A stretch of DNA of 64,000 nucleotides from Stigmatella aurantiaca (GCF_900109545.1 NZ_FOAP01000018.1:62001-126000), one strand, 5' to 3'; positions 41,226 to 50,572 are shown, counted from the stretch's first letter. The notes: generated by a model from the letters alone, not told the origin. Translations and numbers: made by a program.

Positions 41226-42185
41226 ATGGCGTCTCCTGCTTCGAGCACCTGCCCCCGGTGCGGCGCCCCCCGTGCGCCCGCTCCGGAATGCCCCCAGTGC
41301 GGCGTCTACTACGCCAAGGCGGAGGCCCGGTTCGCGGCGAAGGCCCCCGGCGCTGTCCTGGCGGAAGCCCTGCCCCCGGAGCCCCCCTCCCCTCCCCTCG
41401 TCTGGCGGGGTGCGGCCGAGGATGCCGCGCGGGAGCTCTCCATCCGCGCGTTCGCCCTGCCCGGGGCCCTGCTCGGCATGTGGCTCCTGTGTTCCTCCGG
41501 GCTGGGGCGGACCGTGACGCGCGTCTTCCTCTCGATGTGGGTTCACGAGTCCGGACACGCCCTCACCGCCTGGCTCTGCGGCTACAAGGCCTTTCCCGGG
41601 CCCTGGGCCACCTCGGTGGAAGAGGTGCGCTCTCCGTTCTTCTCGGTGCTGCTGGCGGGGGCCCTCGGGCTGATGGTCTACCGCGGCTGGCGACGCGCGC
41701 ACCGTCCCCTGCTCATCGCGGGCCTCGTGCTGCTGGGCCTGCAGTTCGTGGGGACCGTCCTGGTGCCCTCGCACGTGGCGCGGGCCCTCATCTACTTCAA
41801 CGGAGACGGGGGCGGGCTCGTCCTGGGCACCTTGCTGATGGCCACCCTCTACGCCCCCCAGGGCAGCGCCTTGCACGAGGGGTGGCTGCGCTGGGGGCTC
41901 CTCGTCATCGGCGCGGCGGCCTTCGTGGACATCTTCAAGGTCTGGTGGGACGCGCGGCGCAACTTCGGCTCCATCCCCTTTGGCCGCAACGAGGGCAGCG
42001 GGCCGAGCGACCCTTCGGCCCTCACCGACATGTTCGGCTGGAGCGTCAACACGCTGGTCCACCGGTACATGACCCTCGCCTGGGTCTGTCTGGCCGTGCT
42101 CGTGGGGCTCTACGCCCTGGGGCTGTACCGCGCCCACGCGGCCTGGCGCCTCACCCGCGGCGCGGCAGGCGCGGCCGGCCCGTGA
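41226..42185 (+). CDS. M50-like membrane metalloprotease with N-terminal zinc ribbon
   Basis: A 319-residue integral membrane protein. The N-terminus has a zinc-ribbon-like pair (CPRCGAP...CPQCGVYY, residues 9-29). About seven membrane segments follow, and a HESGH motif at 107-111 (an HExxH type) lies within or at the end of a helix, as in M50 intramembrane metalloproteases. A later Asp (SHVARALIYFNGDGGG) may complete the metal site. The likely activity is proteolysis within the membrane, but the target is unknown. The stop overlaps the convergent gene by 35 bases. Confidence 0.7.
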   Translation: MASPASSTCPRCGAPRAPAPECPQCGVYYAKAEARFAAKAPGAVLAEALPPEPPSPPLVWRGAAEDAARELSIRAFALPGALLGMWLLCSSGLGRTVTRVFLSMWVHESGHALTAWLCGYKAFPGPWATSVEEVRSPFFSVLLAGALGLMVYRGWRRAHRPLLIAGLVLLGLQFVGTVLVPSHVARALIYFNGDGGGLVLGTLLMATLYAPQGSALHEGWLRWGLLVIGAAAFVDIFKVWWDARRNFGSIPFGRNEGSGPSDPSALTDMFGWSVNTLVHRYMTLAWVCLAVLVGLYALGLYRAHAAWRLTRGAAGAAGP

Positions 42186-42618
42186 CGGGCTCCGGGCGCA
42201 CCGGCTCGGCCTCCACCACCACCGCCCCCTGAGGGGAAATGGGCGGCCCCAGCGCCACCACCAGCTGCCGGTAGGCCTCCTCGAGCCGCCGGTACAGGAC
42301 GCTGAACGTCTGCTGGACGGTGCCGGGCATGTCCTCGGTGTAGGTGAAGTACCAGCGCATCTCATCCAACCGCTCGTGAAAGCCATGCACCACGGCCTGC
42401 TCCTTCTCGGGCAGGTGCACCAGGTCGTGGAATGTGGCGCTGGTGAAGCGGGTGGTCAGCGTGGTGAGCATGGGCTCGCGGCTGCGCAGGCGCGAGAACA
42501 GGACGAACATCTCGTCCCGGCGCGCCTCCAGCCGCCGCATGATCAACGCCGCATCCAGGGCAATCAGGTTGCGGACGCGGCGGGTGCTCTCGTCCTCCGT
42601 CTTCTTGCGGCGGGCCAT
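42151..42618 (-). CDS. Conserved hypothetical helical protein
   Basis: A 155-residue protein, basic at the N-terminus (MARRKKTEDE) and mostly helical with many Arg and Glu. I recognise no family. The 3' end overlaps the M50-like gene by 35 bases in the opposite direction. It is preceded 12 bases upstream by the methyltransferase gene, so the two may be co-transcribed. Confidence 0.6.
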   Translation of the reverse strand: MARRKKTEDESTRRVRNLIALDAALIMRRLEARRDEMFVLFSRLRSREPMLTTLTTRFTSATFHDLVHLPEKEQAVVHGFHERLDEMRWYFTYTEDMPGTVQQTFSVLYRRLEEAYRQLVVALGPPISPQGAVVVEAEPVRPEPVTGRPRLPRRG

Positions 42619-42630
42619 GTGCGCCCCAGC

Positions 42631-43197
42631 CTACTGGGCTGGACGCACCGCCACCAGCCGGGCCTCGTGCGTCCCCTCCTCGGTCCACCCCTCGGTGTAC
42701 GAGACGGCCTCCAGTCCCTGGAGCAGTCCGGGCAGCTCGCCGTCCTCCAGGAGGAACCGGGCGGACGGGTGCCGGTGGCGCTGAAGGTTGCTCCGGGTCG
42801 GCTGCGCGAAGACGAACAGCCCTCCGGGCGAGAGCCGCCCGGCCACGGCGGCGAACAGCGGCCGGTGGAGGAAGTTCAGACAGAGCACCACATCGAACGG
42901 CCCCGGCGGCAGGGCTCCCGTCTCCAGGTCCACCTGCCGCGTCTGGAGGCCCACGCCCGCCTCGCGCGCCGCGGCCTCGGCCTGGACGAGCGCCACCTCC
43001 GAGATGTCCACCAGGGTGACCTCCAGCCCCCGCCGCGCCAGCCACAGGGCCTCGCGCCCCCGGCCGCCCGCCACATCCAGCGCCCGGCCCCTCTCCGGCA
43101 ACCGGGGCCCGAGCGCCTGGAGAAACCGCGAGGGCTCCCCGCTGCCTCCCGGCTCCCGGTAGCGCTGGTTCCACTTCTGACGGTCTTCGCCGGCCAT
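42631..43197 (-). CDS. SAM-dependent methyltransferase (TehB-like)
   Basis: A 188-residue class I methyltransferase. Motif I is LDVAGGRGREALWLA, followed by the acidic end of strand 2 (LVDIS) and motif IV-like FDVVLCLNFLHRPLF. The start KWNQRYREPGG is typical of TehB/thiopurine-type small-molecule methyltransferases. The first gene of a pair, it is separated from the histidine kinase gene by only three bases, so it may share its transcript. The substrate is unknown. Confidence 0.85.
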   Translation of the reverse strand: MAGEDRQKWNQRYREPGGSGEPSRFLQALGPRLPERGRALDVAGGRGREALWLARRGLEVTLVDISEVALVQAEAAAREAGVGLQTRQVDLETGALPPGPFDVVLCLNFLHRPLFAAVAGRLSPGGLFVFAQPTRSNLQRHRHPSARFLLEDGELPGLLQGLEAVSYTEGWTEEGTHEARLVAVRPAQ

Positions 43198-43200
43198 GGC

Positions 43201-46071
43201 CTACTCCCTGCCCAGGGCGAACCGGCCGGACAGCGAAGCCAGCACCGCGAGCAGCTCCACCGGCTCCACGGGCTTGGGCACATGGCTGTGGAAGCCCGCC
43301 AGCAGGACCCGCGCCCGGTCCTCCATCCGCGCGTAGGCGGTGAGCGCCACGGCGGGCGTCCGCCCCCCTTCCTCGGCACTCAAGGCCCGCACCCGGGCGA
43401 TGAAGCCATAGCCATCCACCCCGGGCATGCCGATGTCGGAGATGAGCAGGTCGGGCCGCTTCGACACGAGCGTGGCGAGCCCCTCCTCGGCCGAGGCGGC
43501 GGTGAAGATCGTCACCTGGCAGCCCTCGAGCAACGTCCGAAGCAGCTCCCGCGTGTCCTCCTCGTCATCCACGAGGAGCACGCGCAGGTGCGCCAGCTCC
43601 GGCGGGCACTGAAGCCCCTGGGGCAGGTCCGGCGCGATGGAGTGCGGGATGACCACCTCCCGGCGCAGCGCCACGGACATGGGCAAGGTGACGATGAAGG
43701 TCGCGCCCTTGCCCTCCCCCTCGCTCAGGGCCTGCACGGTGCCTCCGTGCAACTCCACGAGGTGCCGGACGATGGACAGCCCCAGTCCCAGCCCTCCCGC
43801 GCTGCGCGTGGTGCTGCCGTCGGCTTGCCGGAAGCGGTCGAACACGTGCGGCAGGAACTTCTCCGGAATGCCCCGGCCGGTGTCGGCCACGGTGATGTCG
43901 ACCGAGGAGTCGCGCCGCTCGACGAGCACCTGGATGCGCCCGCCCTTGGCGGTGAACTTCACCGCGTTCGAGAGCAGGTTCCAGACCACCTGTTGCAGCC
44001 GCTGGGCATCCCCCATGACGTGGCCGGTGGAGTCCACCGCAGCCTGGATGCGGATGCCCTTGGCGGCCGCGGCGGGCTGCACGCTCTCGAGCGCCTGCTC
44101 CACGACGACGCTCACCTCCACGGGCGACACCTCCAGCTTGAGCTTGCCGGACATGATGCGGCTCACGTCCAGCAGGTCCTCGATGAGCTGTCCCTGGGCC
44201 CGGGCGTTGCGCTCCACCGTCTCCAGGGCCCGGGCATGCTTGGCGGCCGGCAGGGTGCCCATGCGCAGCATCTGCACCCAGCCGAGCATCGCCGTGAGCG
44301 GCGTGCGCAGCTCGTGGCTGACGGTGGCCAGGAACTCATCCTTGAGCCGGTTGGCCTCCTCGGCCTCCTCGCGGGCCGCGCTCTCGCGGGCCAGCAACTC
44401 CTCGCGCTCGACCTCGGCCTGCTTGCGATCCGTGATGTCGGTGAGGCTGCCGATGTAGCCCAGGAACTCGCCGTCCGGCGCGAACCGGGGCGAGGCCGAG
44501 TCGATCATCCAGCGGTACTCCCCGTCCTTGCCCCGCAGCCGGTAGTCCAGCCGGAAGGCCTCCTGCCGCGCGTTGGCGGACAGAAACACCTCGCTGGAGC
44601 GCTTCGCGTCGTCCGGGTGAACCTTCGACAGCCACCCGAACCCCAGCCCCTCGGCCTCGGTCTGGCCGGTGAAGTCGTACCACCCCTTGCTGAGGTAGGA
44701 GCACAAGGCGGAGGGCTCCGTCACCCACAACAGGACGGGGGCATGGTCCGCCATGTTGCGGAAGCGCGCCTCGCTCTCCTGCAGCCGCACCATCAGGCGC
44801 TCCCGCTCCTCCTGCACCGCTCTCAGCCGGGTGGTGTCGAGCATCAGCGCCAGGCCGCGCGTATGCCCCGCCTCGAGGGCGAACCCACTCACGAGCAGGT
44901 CCACCTGGCGGCCATCCTCGCGCACGTAGCGGGCCTCGAAGGGCGGCAACACGCCGGTCTCCGTCAACTGCGCCAGGGCCTCCCCGTTCCCAGCGGCCAG
45001 GCGCTTCCAGAGGCCAAAGCCCGGCGCCAGCGCGGCCTCGCGGGTGAGCCCCAGCAGCCCCAGCAGGGCGTCATTGATCGCGGTGGCGGCCCCGTCGGCC
45101 CTCCACTCCAGCATGCCGAAGACGCCCGCGTCGATCAGCCGCCGGTAGCGCAGCTCACTCTGGCGCAGGGCCTCCTCGGCGGCATGGCGGGCCGTCACGT
45201 CCTGCATCGCCCCCACCATGCGCAGCGCCCGCCCGCCCGCGTCCCGCACCAGGTAGCCCCGGTCGTCGATGGCCGCGTAGGTGCCATCCCCGCGGCGGAA
45301 GCGGTACTGCTCCCGCCAGAAGGTCTCCCTCCCGTCGATGACGGCGTGAATGCTCTCCGAGATCCACTCGCGCTCCTCCGGGTGGATGTGCTCCAGCCAC
45401 CACGCCGCGGGCGTGAGGTACAGCCCCGAGCCGATGGCCTGGGGGGCGTGGCCGAGCACCAGGCGCACCGCCTCGTTCCACACCACCTCGTTCGAGATGA
45501 GATCCCAATCCCACACCACATCGTTCGTGGCCAGCATCACCAGGCGGTAGCGCGCCACGGTGAGCTGCTCCCCGTCCGCGGCCGAGGCCTGCGTCGCCGA
45601 GCTGAACTGGGAGAGGGCCTCCCGCGTCCCGGTGTCGATGCAGCGCGAGAGCAGCCGCAACTGCGCCACGGGCGGATGCAGGCCGTGCTGCTGGATCCAC
45701 TCGAAGAGGCAATCGCGCAGCAGCGCGAACTCACGCACCACCAGCGCCGCGTCGAACCCCAGGCGGACCCGGTGACGGCCATGGGCCGCGGCCACGTGGC
45801 TGTGCCCAGGCAACGGGGAGCCGCTGGGTCCCCCCGCCTCCTGCCGCAGGGCGCCGGTCATTTCTTCCAGGAAGCGCGGCAGCGTGCCGATCAGCGCCTC
45901 GTCCGGAAGCGTCTGGGTTGCGCCCAGCAAGCGGGCCTGCTGAACCCAGTGCAGGAAGAAGGCGGTCTGGCCCACGTCCAGAAGCTCCGGCAGGGACTTC
46001 GCGGAGGAATTCCCATCATCCCGAGGTAGCGATGCTTTCCTGCGGGCGTCCTCTGGAAGCGGCGGGCTCAT
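43201..46071 (-). CDS. Hybrid sensor histidine kinase, PAS-PAS-PAS-HisKA-HATPase-REC
   Basis: A 956-residue cytoplasmic sensor with no membrane segment. Residues about 25-165 form a helical N-terminal domain like the RsbRD type. Three PAS-type domains follow (about 175-295, 305-415 and 435-550). The HisKA domain carries the phospho-acceptor His586 in SHELRTP. The ATPase domain has the N box (NLLSNA, Asn702), then DTGRGIP and GGLGLGLSIV. The receiver domain (about 828-950) has the phospho-acceptor Asp879 in LISDIGMPG. Three bases separate it from the methyltransferase gene. The signal is not evident. Confidence 0.93.
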   Translation of the reverse strand: MSPPLPEDARRKASLPRDDGNSSAKSLPELLDVGQTAFFLHWVQQARLLGATQTLPDEALIGTLPRFLEEMTGALRQEAGGPSGSPLPGHSHVAAAHGRHRVRLGFDAALVVREFALLRDCLFEWIQQHGLHPPVAQLRLLSRCIDTGTREALSQFSSATQASAADGEQLTVARYRLVMLATNDVVWDWDLISNEVVWNEAVRLVLGHAPQAIGSGLYLTPAAWWLEHIHPEEREWISESIHAVIDGRETFWREQYRFRRGDGTYAAIDDRGYLVRDAGGRALRMVGAMQDVTARHAAEEALRQSELRYRRLIDAGVFGMLEWRADGAATAINDALLGLLGLTREAALAPGFGLWKRLAAGNGEALAQLTETGVLPPFEARYVREDGRQVDLLVSGFALEAGHTRGLALMLDTTRLRAVQEERERLMVRLQESEARFRNMADHAPVLLWVTEPSALCSYLSKGWYDFTGQTEAEGLGFGWLSKVHPDDAKRSSEVFLSANARQEAFRLDYRLRGKDGEYRWMIDSASPRFAPDGEFLGYIGSLTDITDRKQAEVEREELLARESAAREEAEEANRLKDEFLATVSHELRTPLTAMLGWVQMLRMGTLPAAKHARALETVERNARAQGQLIEDLLDVSRIMSGKLKLEVSPVEVSVVVEQALESVQPAAAAKGIRIQAAVDSTGHVMGDAQRLQQVVWNLLSNAVKFTAKGGRIQVLVERRDSSVDITVADTGRGIPEKFLPHVFDRFRQADGSTTRSAGGLGLGLSIVRHLVELHGGTVQALSEGEGKGATFIVTLPMSVALRREVVIPHSIAPDLPQGLQCPPELAHLRVLLVDDEEDTRELLRTLLEGCQVTIFTAASAEEGLATLVSKRPDLLISDIGMPGVDGYGFIARVRALSAEEGGRTPAVALTAYARMEDRARVLLAGFHSHVPKPVEPVELLAVLASLSGRFALGRE

Positions 46072-46164
46072 TAGGGTCCTCGATGAGGATGTTCACCCCC
46101 AAACCAGGGGCAACCCTCTATCCAGGACTCTTTCTCCTCGAAACCTCTGGCAGGCAAGCAGGCT

Positions 46165-46180
46165 GAGGCCCAAGGGCCTC
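46165..46180. promoter_or_regulatory. Perfect palindrome in the gap upstream of the hybrid kinase
   Basis: GAGGCCC-AA-GGGCCTC reads the same on both strands. It lies in the 173-base gap between the double-DsbA gene and the hybrid kinase gene, both on the minus strand. It may be an operator or the stem of a transcript-end hairpin. Nothing else stands out in this gap. Confidence 0.3.
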
Positions 46181-46244
46181 GAAGCCGTTACCAGTCCGCG
46201 CACCGGGGCGCCAGAGGCCCCCGGGCGCGGTGGCCCTCGCGGGG

Positions 46245-47585
46245 TTAGCGGGCGGCCACGCCCGCCTTGCGCAACTCGTCATCGATGACGCGGCGGAAGT
46301 TCTCGATGGGCTTGGCGCCCACGATGGGCCGGCCGTTCACGAAGAAGGTCGGCGTGCCGGCCGCGCCAATCTGGTGGCCCTGGGCGGAGTCCGCGGAGAT
46401 CTGCGCGTCGAACTTGTTGGAGTCGAGCGCCGACTTGAACTTGCCCATGTCCAGCTTCAGCTCCTCGGCGTAGCGCTCCAGCGCGGCCCGGTCCAGCGCC
46501 GTCTGGTTGGCGAAGAGCTTGTCGTGGTACTCCCAGAACTTGCCCTGCTCGTTGGCGGCCAGCGAGGCGGCCGCGGCCAGCTTCGCGTTGGCGTGCCGGG
46601 GCAGCGGCTGGTGCTTGAAGGCCACGCGCAGCTTGCCCTGGTACTCCCCCTCCAGCTGCTTCACGGTGTTCGCCGCGCGCGAGCAGAACGGGCACTCGAA
46701 GTCCGAGAAGGCCACGAGCGTGACGGGCGCGTCGCTGGGGCCCTTGGCCGGCGCGGTGCCCAGGTCCACCTTCTGCGCGGGCGGCTCGGGCGGCGGCGGC
46801 GGCGCGCTCACCCCGTGGGCGAGGACCGAGGCGTACACGTCCGAAGGCTTCATGCCCTCCTTCACCAGCAGGGACGCCTTGCCCAGCTCCTCCTCGATGA
46901 CGGCACGGAACACCTCGATGGGCTGCGCGCCCGAGAAGAAGCGGCCGTTGACGAAGAAGCCCGGCGTGCCACCGGCGCCCAGCGACACCGCCAGCGCCGT
47001 GTCCCGGTCCACCGCCTGGGCCAGCTTCGGGTCCGCCAGGCTCTTCTTCCAGCGCTTGATGTCCAGCCCCACTTCCTTCGCGTACGTCTCCAGGCTCGCG
47101 TCATCCAGCGCCTTCTGGTTGGCGAAGAGCTTGTCGTGGTACTCGAAGAACTTGCCCTGCTCGTGCGCCGCCAGGGACGCCAGCGCCGCCGGGCGCGCGC
47201 GCGCGTGGAAGGCCAGCGGGTGCTGCTTGATGACCACGCGCAGCTGCCCCTGGTAGTCCTCCATCACCTGCTTCACGGAGGCGCTCGCCCGGGAACAGAA
47301 CGGGCACTGGAAGTCGGTGAACTCCACCAGCGTCACCAGCGCGTCGGCAGGGCCCTGGGAAGGCGAGTCGTCCAGGGGGACCTTGAAGACGGTGGACGAC
47401 ACCAACGGACGCTGCGGAGGGGCCGTGGGGGCCGCCGCGGGCGCCGCAGGGGCCGCGGGGGCCGCGGCGGCCTGGGCGGTCGCGGCCTTCGAGGTATCCG
47501 CTGGAGCGCCCCGGCTCCAGAGAGCCCCTGCCACGCCCAATCCCACCAACAGGCCCACAACCAGGCCCAACACACCTGTCTTCAT
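46245..47585 (-). CDS. Double DsbA-like thioredoxin-fold protein
   Basis: A 446-residue envelope protein starting at ATG 47585 (GGAG upstream; a TTG lies one codon before). A membrane anchor or signal (about 5-25) and an Ala/Pro linker are followed by two DsbA-type thioredoxin domains. Each has a CPFC active site (about Cys94/Cys97 and Cys298/Cys301) and a cis-Pro loop (GGTPGFFVNG, AGTPTFFVNG). The internal similarity shows that they arose by duplication. It should oxidise or isomerise disulfides of secreted proteins, such as the many Cys-rich proteins of this organism. Confidence 0.88.
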   Translation of the reverse strand: MKTGVLGLVVGLLVGLGVAGALWSRGAPADTSKAATAQAAAAPAAPAAPAAAPTAPPQRPLVSSTVFKVPLDDSPSQGPADALVTLVEFTDFQCPFCSRASASVKQVMEDYQGQLRVVIKQHPLAFHARARPAALASLAAHEQGKFFEYHDKLFANQKALDDASLETYAKEVGLDIKRWKKSLADPKLAQAVDRDTALAVSLGAGGTPGFFVNGRFFSGAQPIEVFRAVIEEELGKASLLVKEGMKPSDVYASVLAHGVSAPPPPPEPPAQKVDLGTAPAKGPSDAPVTLVAFSDFECPFCSRAANTVKQLEGEYQGKLRVAFKHQPLPRHANAKLAAAASLAANEQGKFWEYHDKLFANQTALDRAALERYAEELKLDMGKFKSALDSNKFDAQISADSAQGHQIGAAGTPTFFVNGRPIVGAKPIENFRRVIDDELRKAGVAAR

Positions 47586-47831
47586 CAATGCACTCCACTA
47601 GGGGTTTGAAGCACCCGGGCATCCGAGACCCGCGAGCCGGGGAACTCTACTCAAGAGTGAACAGAAAGGCTTCGGGGTTTCAGGGACTTCTTGTTTGTCT
47701 CCCGGGCAGCCCTTCGAGGAAGCCCCAGGTAGGTTTCTCGCCTTCACCCCGCCCCGCGCGCGGAATGGGCTATGACAGACAGGGACGGACAAGCCGGAGA
47801 TCCGTGGAACGCTGAGCGCGTACGACGAGCC

Positions 47832-49274
47832 ATGAACGGACGACGGATGAGGCGGTACGGAACGCGGTACGGAACATGGATGGGGTGCCTGTGGGTGTCC
47901 CTGGCCAGCGCCCAGGAAGCCTCCCCCCTCCCCGAGGAGCCCCTCTCCCCGGACCTGAACCTGGCGCTCCCAGAAACGTCTACCTTCACGCAGGTGGTGG
48001 GAGAGGTGACCGTGCTGGGGGCGGAGAAGACGCGCCCGGAGACCGTGCAAGCCTACTCGCGGCTGGACGCGGGCGATGCCCTGTCCCCGGAGGAGCTCAC
48101 CCGGGTGGAGCGGCGCCTGGTGGCCACGGGCCTCTTCCAGGAAGTGCGCGTCAGCACGCAGCCCATGGCGGAGGGCCAGGTGCGGGTGCTGCTCGAGGTG
48201 AAGGACAAGGCCTCCTGGGTCATCGCCCCCACCTTCTCGCTCTCCAACTCGAACATCGGCGGCGGCGTGCTGTACGCGGAGAGCAACCTCTGGGGCCGCA
48301 GCAAGAAGTTCGTCGCGGGCGCGCAGGTGAGCACGGCGGAGACGGGCCTGTTCGTGGGCTACCTGGACCCCAACCTCTTCGGCTTTCCGCCGCTGCGGCT
48401 GAGCCTGGAGGGGCAGCTGCGCAGTGACCGGGTGGAGGAGTTCCGCCTGGACGCGAGCCAGGATGACCCGGAGGTGCTGCGCCGGACGCGGCTCAACTCG
48501 GCCTCCGTGACGGGGGAGCTGGCGGCGATGATTGCCGAGCGGGTGCGCGTGGCGGCCAAGTACCGGCTGATGCTCATCGACGCGCGGCCGCCCTCCACGG
48601 ACACGGAGGTGGTGGAGCCGGCCTTCGAGCCCGGCCCGGCGCAGCGCGACACCTCGCTGCGGCTGATGGTGGGGCTCGACACGCGGCAGAACCTCCACGC
48701 GGTGATGGAGGGCATCAACCTCGAAGGCTCCTGGGAGCTGTCCTCGCCCAGCGTGTGGAGCGACTTCCGCTACCAGCGCGCCGGGGTGCTCTACCGGCAC
48801 GGCATCCGCTTCTTCCAGGAGCACAACCTGGTGCTGCGCGCCGAGGCCAGCCTGGGCCAGGACCTGCCGTTCCACCAGGAGCTGGTCGCGGGCGCGGGCT
48901 CGCTGCGCGGCTTCCTGTACCGGCAGTTCCGCGGGGACACCCGCCTGTCCTTCACCGCCGAGTACCACTTTCCCCTGTTCACCATCCGCTCCCTGTCCTT
49001 CCGGGGCGTGGGCTTCTCGGACTCGGGCCTGCTGATGTGGCGCTCGCTGCCGGAGGACAAGAAGCTCCGGGACATCACCGGCCGGGTGGTGCGCGGCTAC
49101 CTGCCGGAGGCCCAGAGCGGGCTGGACAATGCCACCGTGGCGCAGGGGGTGGGCGCGGGGCTGCGGCTGTACCTGCGCAGCGTCGTCCTGCCGCTGCTCG
49201 GCGTGGATGTGGCCTACGGCGTCAACTCGGGTGAGTTCCGCTTCTACCTGGTGGCCGGGGTGAGCCCCACCTGA
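47832..49274 (+). CDS. BamA/TamA-like outer-membrane protein (POTRA plus barrel)
   Basis: A 480-residue protein of the Omp85 superfamily. After a signal sequence (cleavage near SLASAQ) there is one POTRA-type domain (about 55-120: GDALSPEELTRVERRLVATGLFQEVRV). The remainder is a 16-strand-type barrel region, with the loop motif GAGSLRGFLYRQFRG (about 373-388) related to the Omp85 RGY/RGF lid-loop motif, and the C-terminal strand ends FYLVAGVSPT. The frame opens 20 codons earlier, but the ATG at 47832 fits a signal peptide. It may help insert surface proteins or act as a lone TamA-like channel. Confidence 0.82.
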   Translation: MNGRRMRRYGTRYGTWMGCLWVSLASAQEASPLPEEPLSPDLNLALPETSTFTQVVGEVTVLGAEKTRPETVQAYSRLDAGDALSPEELTRVERRLVATGLFQEVRVSTQPMAEGQVRVLLEVKDKASWVIAPTFSLSNSNIGGGVLYAESNLWGRSKKFVAGAQVSTAETGLFVGYLDPNLFGFPPLRLSLEGQLRSDRVEEFRLDASQDDPEVLRRTRLNSASVTGELAAMIAERVRVAAKYRLMLIDARPPSTDTEVVEPAFEPGPAQRDTSLRLMVGLDTRQNLHAVMEGINLEGSWELSSPSVWSDFRYQRAGVLYRHGIRFFQEHNLVLRAEASLGQDLPFHQELVAGAGSLRGFLYRQFRGDTRLSFTAEYHFPLFTIRSLSFRGVGFSDSGLLMWRSLPEDKKLRDITGRVVRGYLPEAQSGLDNATVAQGVGAGLRLYLRSVVLPLLGVDVAYGVNSGEFRFYLVAGVSPT

Positions 49275-49279
49275 CCCCG

Positions 49280-49311
49280 CCCGTCAGTAGAGCAACCCGT
49301 CAGTAGAGCAA
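49280..49311. repeat. 16-base tandem duplication at the bestrophin stop
   Basis: CCCGTCAGTAGAGCAA is present twice in direct succession, and a third diverged copy follows inside the gene end. The stop codon of the bestrophin gene lies at 49300-49302, so the outer copy lies in the short gap and carries another stop. Confidence 0.7.
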
Positions 49312-50454
49312 CCCATCAATAGGCTGCACCGGCGGGGGCAGCTCCGTCTCCCCCAGGGCCTGGCGCAGGTTGATCTCGATGGTGCGCGTGAGCGCCGTCA
49401 TCGGCGTGTCGCTGACGCTGTTCTCGAACGGGGTCTCGATGTCGTGCCCCACCGCGTCCATCGCGATGAACATGAACGCGAGGATGGCGGTGACGGGAGG
49501 GGTGAGCCACCCCAGGTCGCTCACCACCCCCAGCGGCATCAGTGCCAGGTAGGCCCGCACCATGGCCCGAGGCAGGATGTCGTACTGGCGGGGCAAGGGG
49601 GTGTTCTTGATGCGCTCGCACGCGCCGAGGATGTTCGTCAGCTCATTGAGGGTGTTGTTCAGCGCCACCAGCAGGAACACCCGCTCCTCGCCGTGGAGCT
49701 GGCCAAAGAGCAGCCTCAGGCGCGTTCCAATCCAGAGCAGGATCGCCGCGGGCACGTTGTGCTCTTCGCGCAGGGCCTCGAGCACCGAGGACCGGAAGAA
49801 CGGGGCGATCTCCGGAAACGGATCCTGGCGCCGCAGGTGGCAGCGCAGCGCGTTCACGAAGCCGATCTGCGCATACACCAGCTCCCGCGCCTCATCGGTG
49901 ATGCCCTCGAACAGGCCGGTGATGACGCCACGGGAGGCGCCCTGCACCTCGTGCGACATCTCCAGGGACACGCGCCGCGCCGGCAGCGAGTCCAGGGGAT
50001 AGGCCTCGTACGCCTTGCCGAGCCGGTCCCGGACGGCCCCATCACTCGTCACGGACCAGAAGGAGAGCCGGGAAGTCGAAGAGGGCTCTTTCGCCGTCTG
50101 CATCAGGCGGGGGGTATTTTCAGCCCCCTCCGTTCCGCCTTCGAGCGGCCGGTGCGGGGGGGCGGGCAGGAGCGTGAGCACCTGTCGGGCGAAGGAGCGT
50201 GAGGTATTCACCAGCCCCCCCCACAGCGTCCGGGCTTCCCACCACCGGTCGTAGGCGGAGTTGTTGCGAAAGGCCAGCAGGACCCCCAGCGCGGCGGCGA
50301 GCACGGTCACGGGGAGCGCGGGAACCGCCAGCCAGGTGGCGCCCAACCCCTCATGGGCGGCGGCAATGCCCAGGGCGAGCAGCACATGCAGCGCGACTGG
50401 CCGGCCCGTGTATCGGATCACGATACGCCAGGACAACATCCGTCCAACGATCAT
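49300..50454 (-). CDS. Bestrophin / UPF0187-type anion channel
   Basis: A 384-residue membrane protein of the bestrophin-like family, which form anion-conducting channels. Typical features are the start RMLSWRIVIRYTGRP, the FRNNSAYDRWWEAR.LWG motif near residues 62-80, and the late PLGVVSDLGWLTPPVTAILAFMFIAMDAVGHDIETPFE segment. The ATG at 50454 has AAGGAA upstream and removes an unlikely 42-residue extension. It is divergent from the SDR gene with a palindrome in the 118 bases between. Confidence 0.87.
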   Translation of the reverse strand: MIVGRMLSWRIVIRYTGRPVALHVLLALGIAAAHEGLGATWLAVPALPVTVLAAALGVLLAFRNNSAYDRWWEARTLWGGLVNTSRSFARQVLTLLPAPPHRPLEGGTEGAENTPRLMQTAKEPSSTSRLSFWSVTSDGAVRDRLGKAYEAYPLDSLPARRVSLEMSHEVQGASRGVITGLFEGITDEARELVYAQIGFVNALRCHLRRQDPFPEIAPFFRSSVLEALREEHNVPAAILLWIGTRLRLLFGQLHGEERVFLLVALNNTLNELTNILGACERIKNTPLPRQYDILPRAMVRAYLALMPLGVVSDLGWLTPPVTAILAFMFIAMDAVGHDIETPFENSVSDTPMTALTRTIEINLRQALGETELPPPVQPIDGLLY

Positions 50455-50487
50455 CCAGCGCGTTCCTTCACAGGTGGAGCGAGCGGG

Positions 50488-50500
50488 CCATGTAACATGG
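50488..50500. promoter_or_regulatory. Perfect 13-base palindrome, candidate operator
   Basis: CCATGT-A-ACATGG has 6-base perfect arms and lies in the divergent region between the bestrophin and SDR genes. It is AT-richer than its surroundings, which makes chance less likely. No regulator gene is adjacent. Confidence 0.35.
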
Positions 50501-50572
50501 ACTGCGACCCTCAGGACCCTCTTCCCTTCCGGACGATGTCCGGGACTGAGCAGCCGCTCCAAGGATTCCCCC

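Noticed and set aside
42376-46029. Long open frame on the plus strand (about 1200 codons)
   Set aside because: It is antisense to the histidine kinase and methyltransferase genes and has no domain signature.
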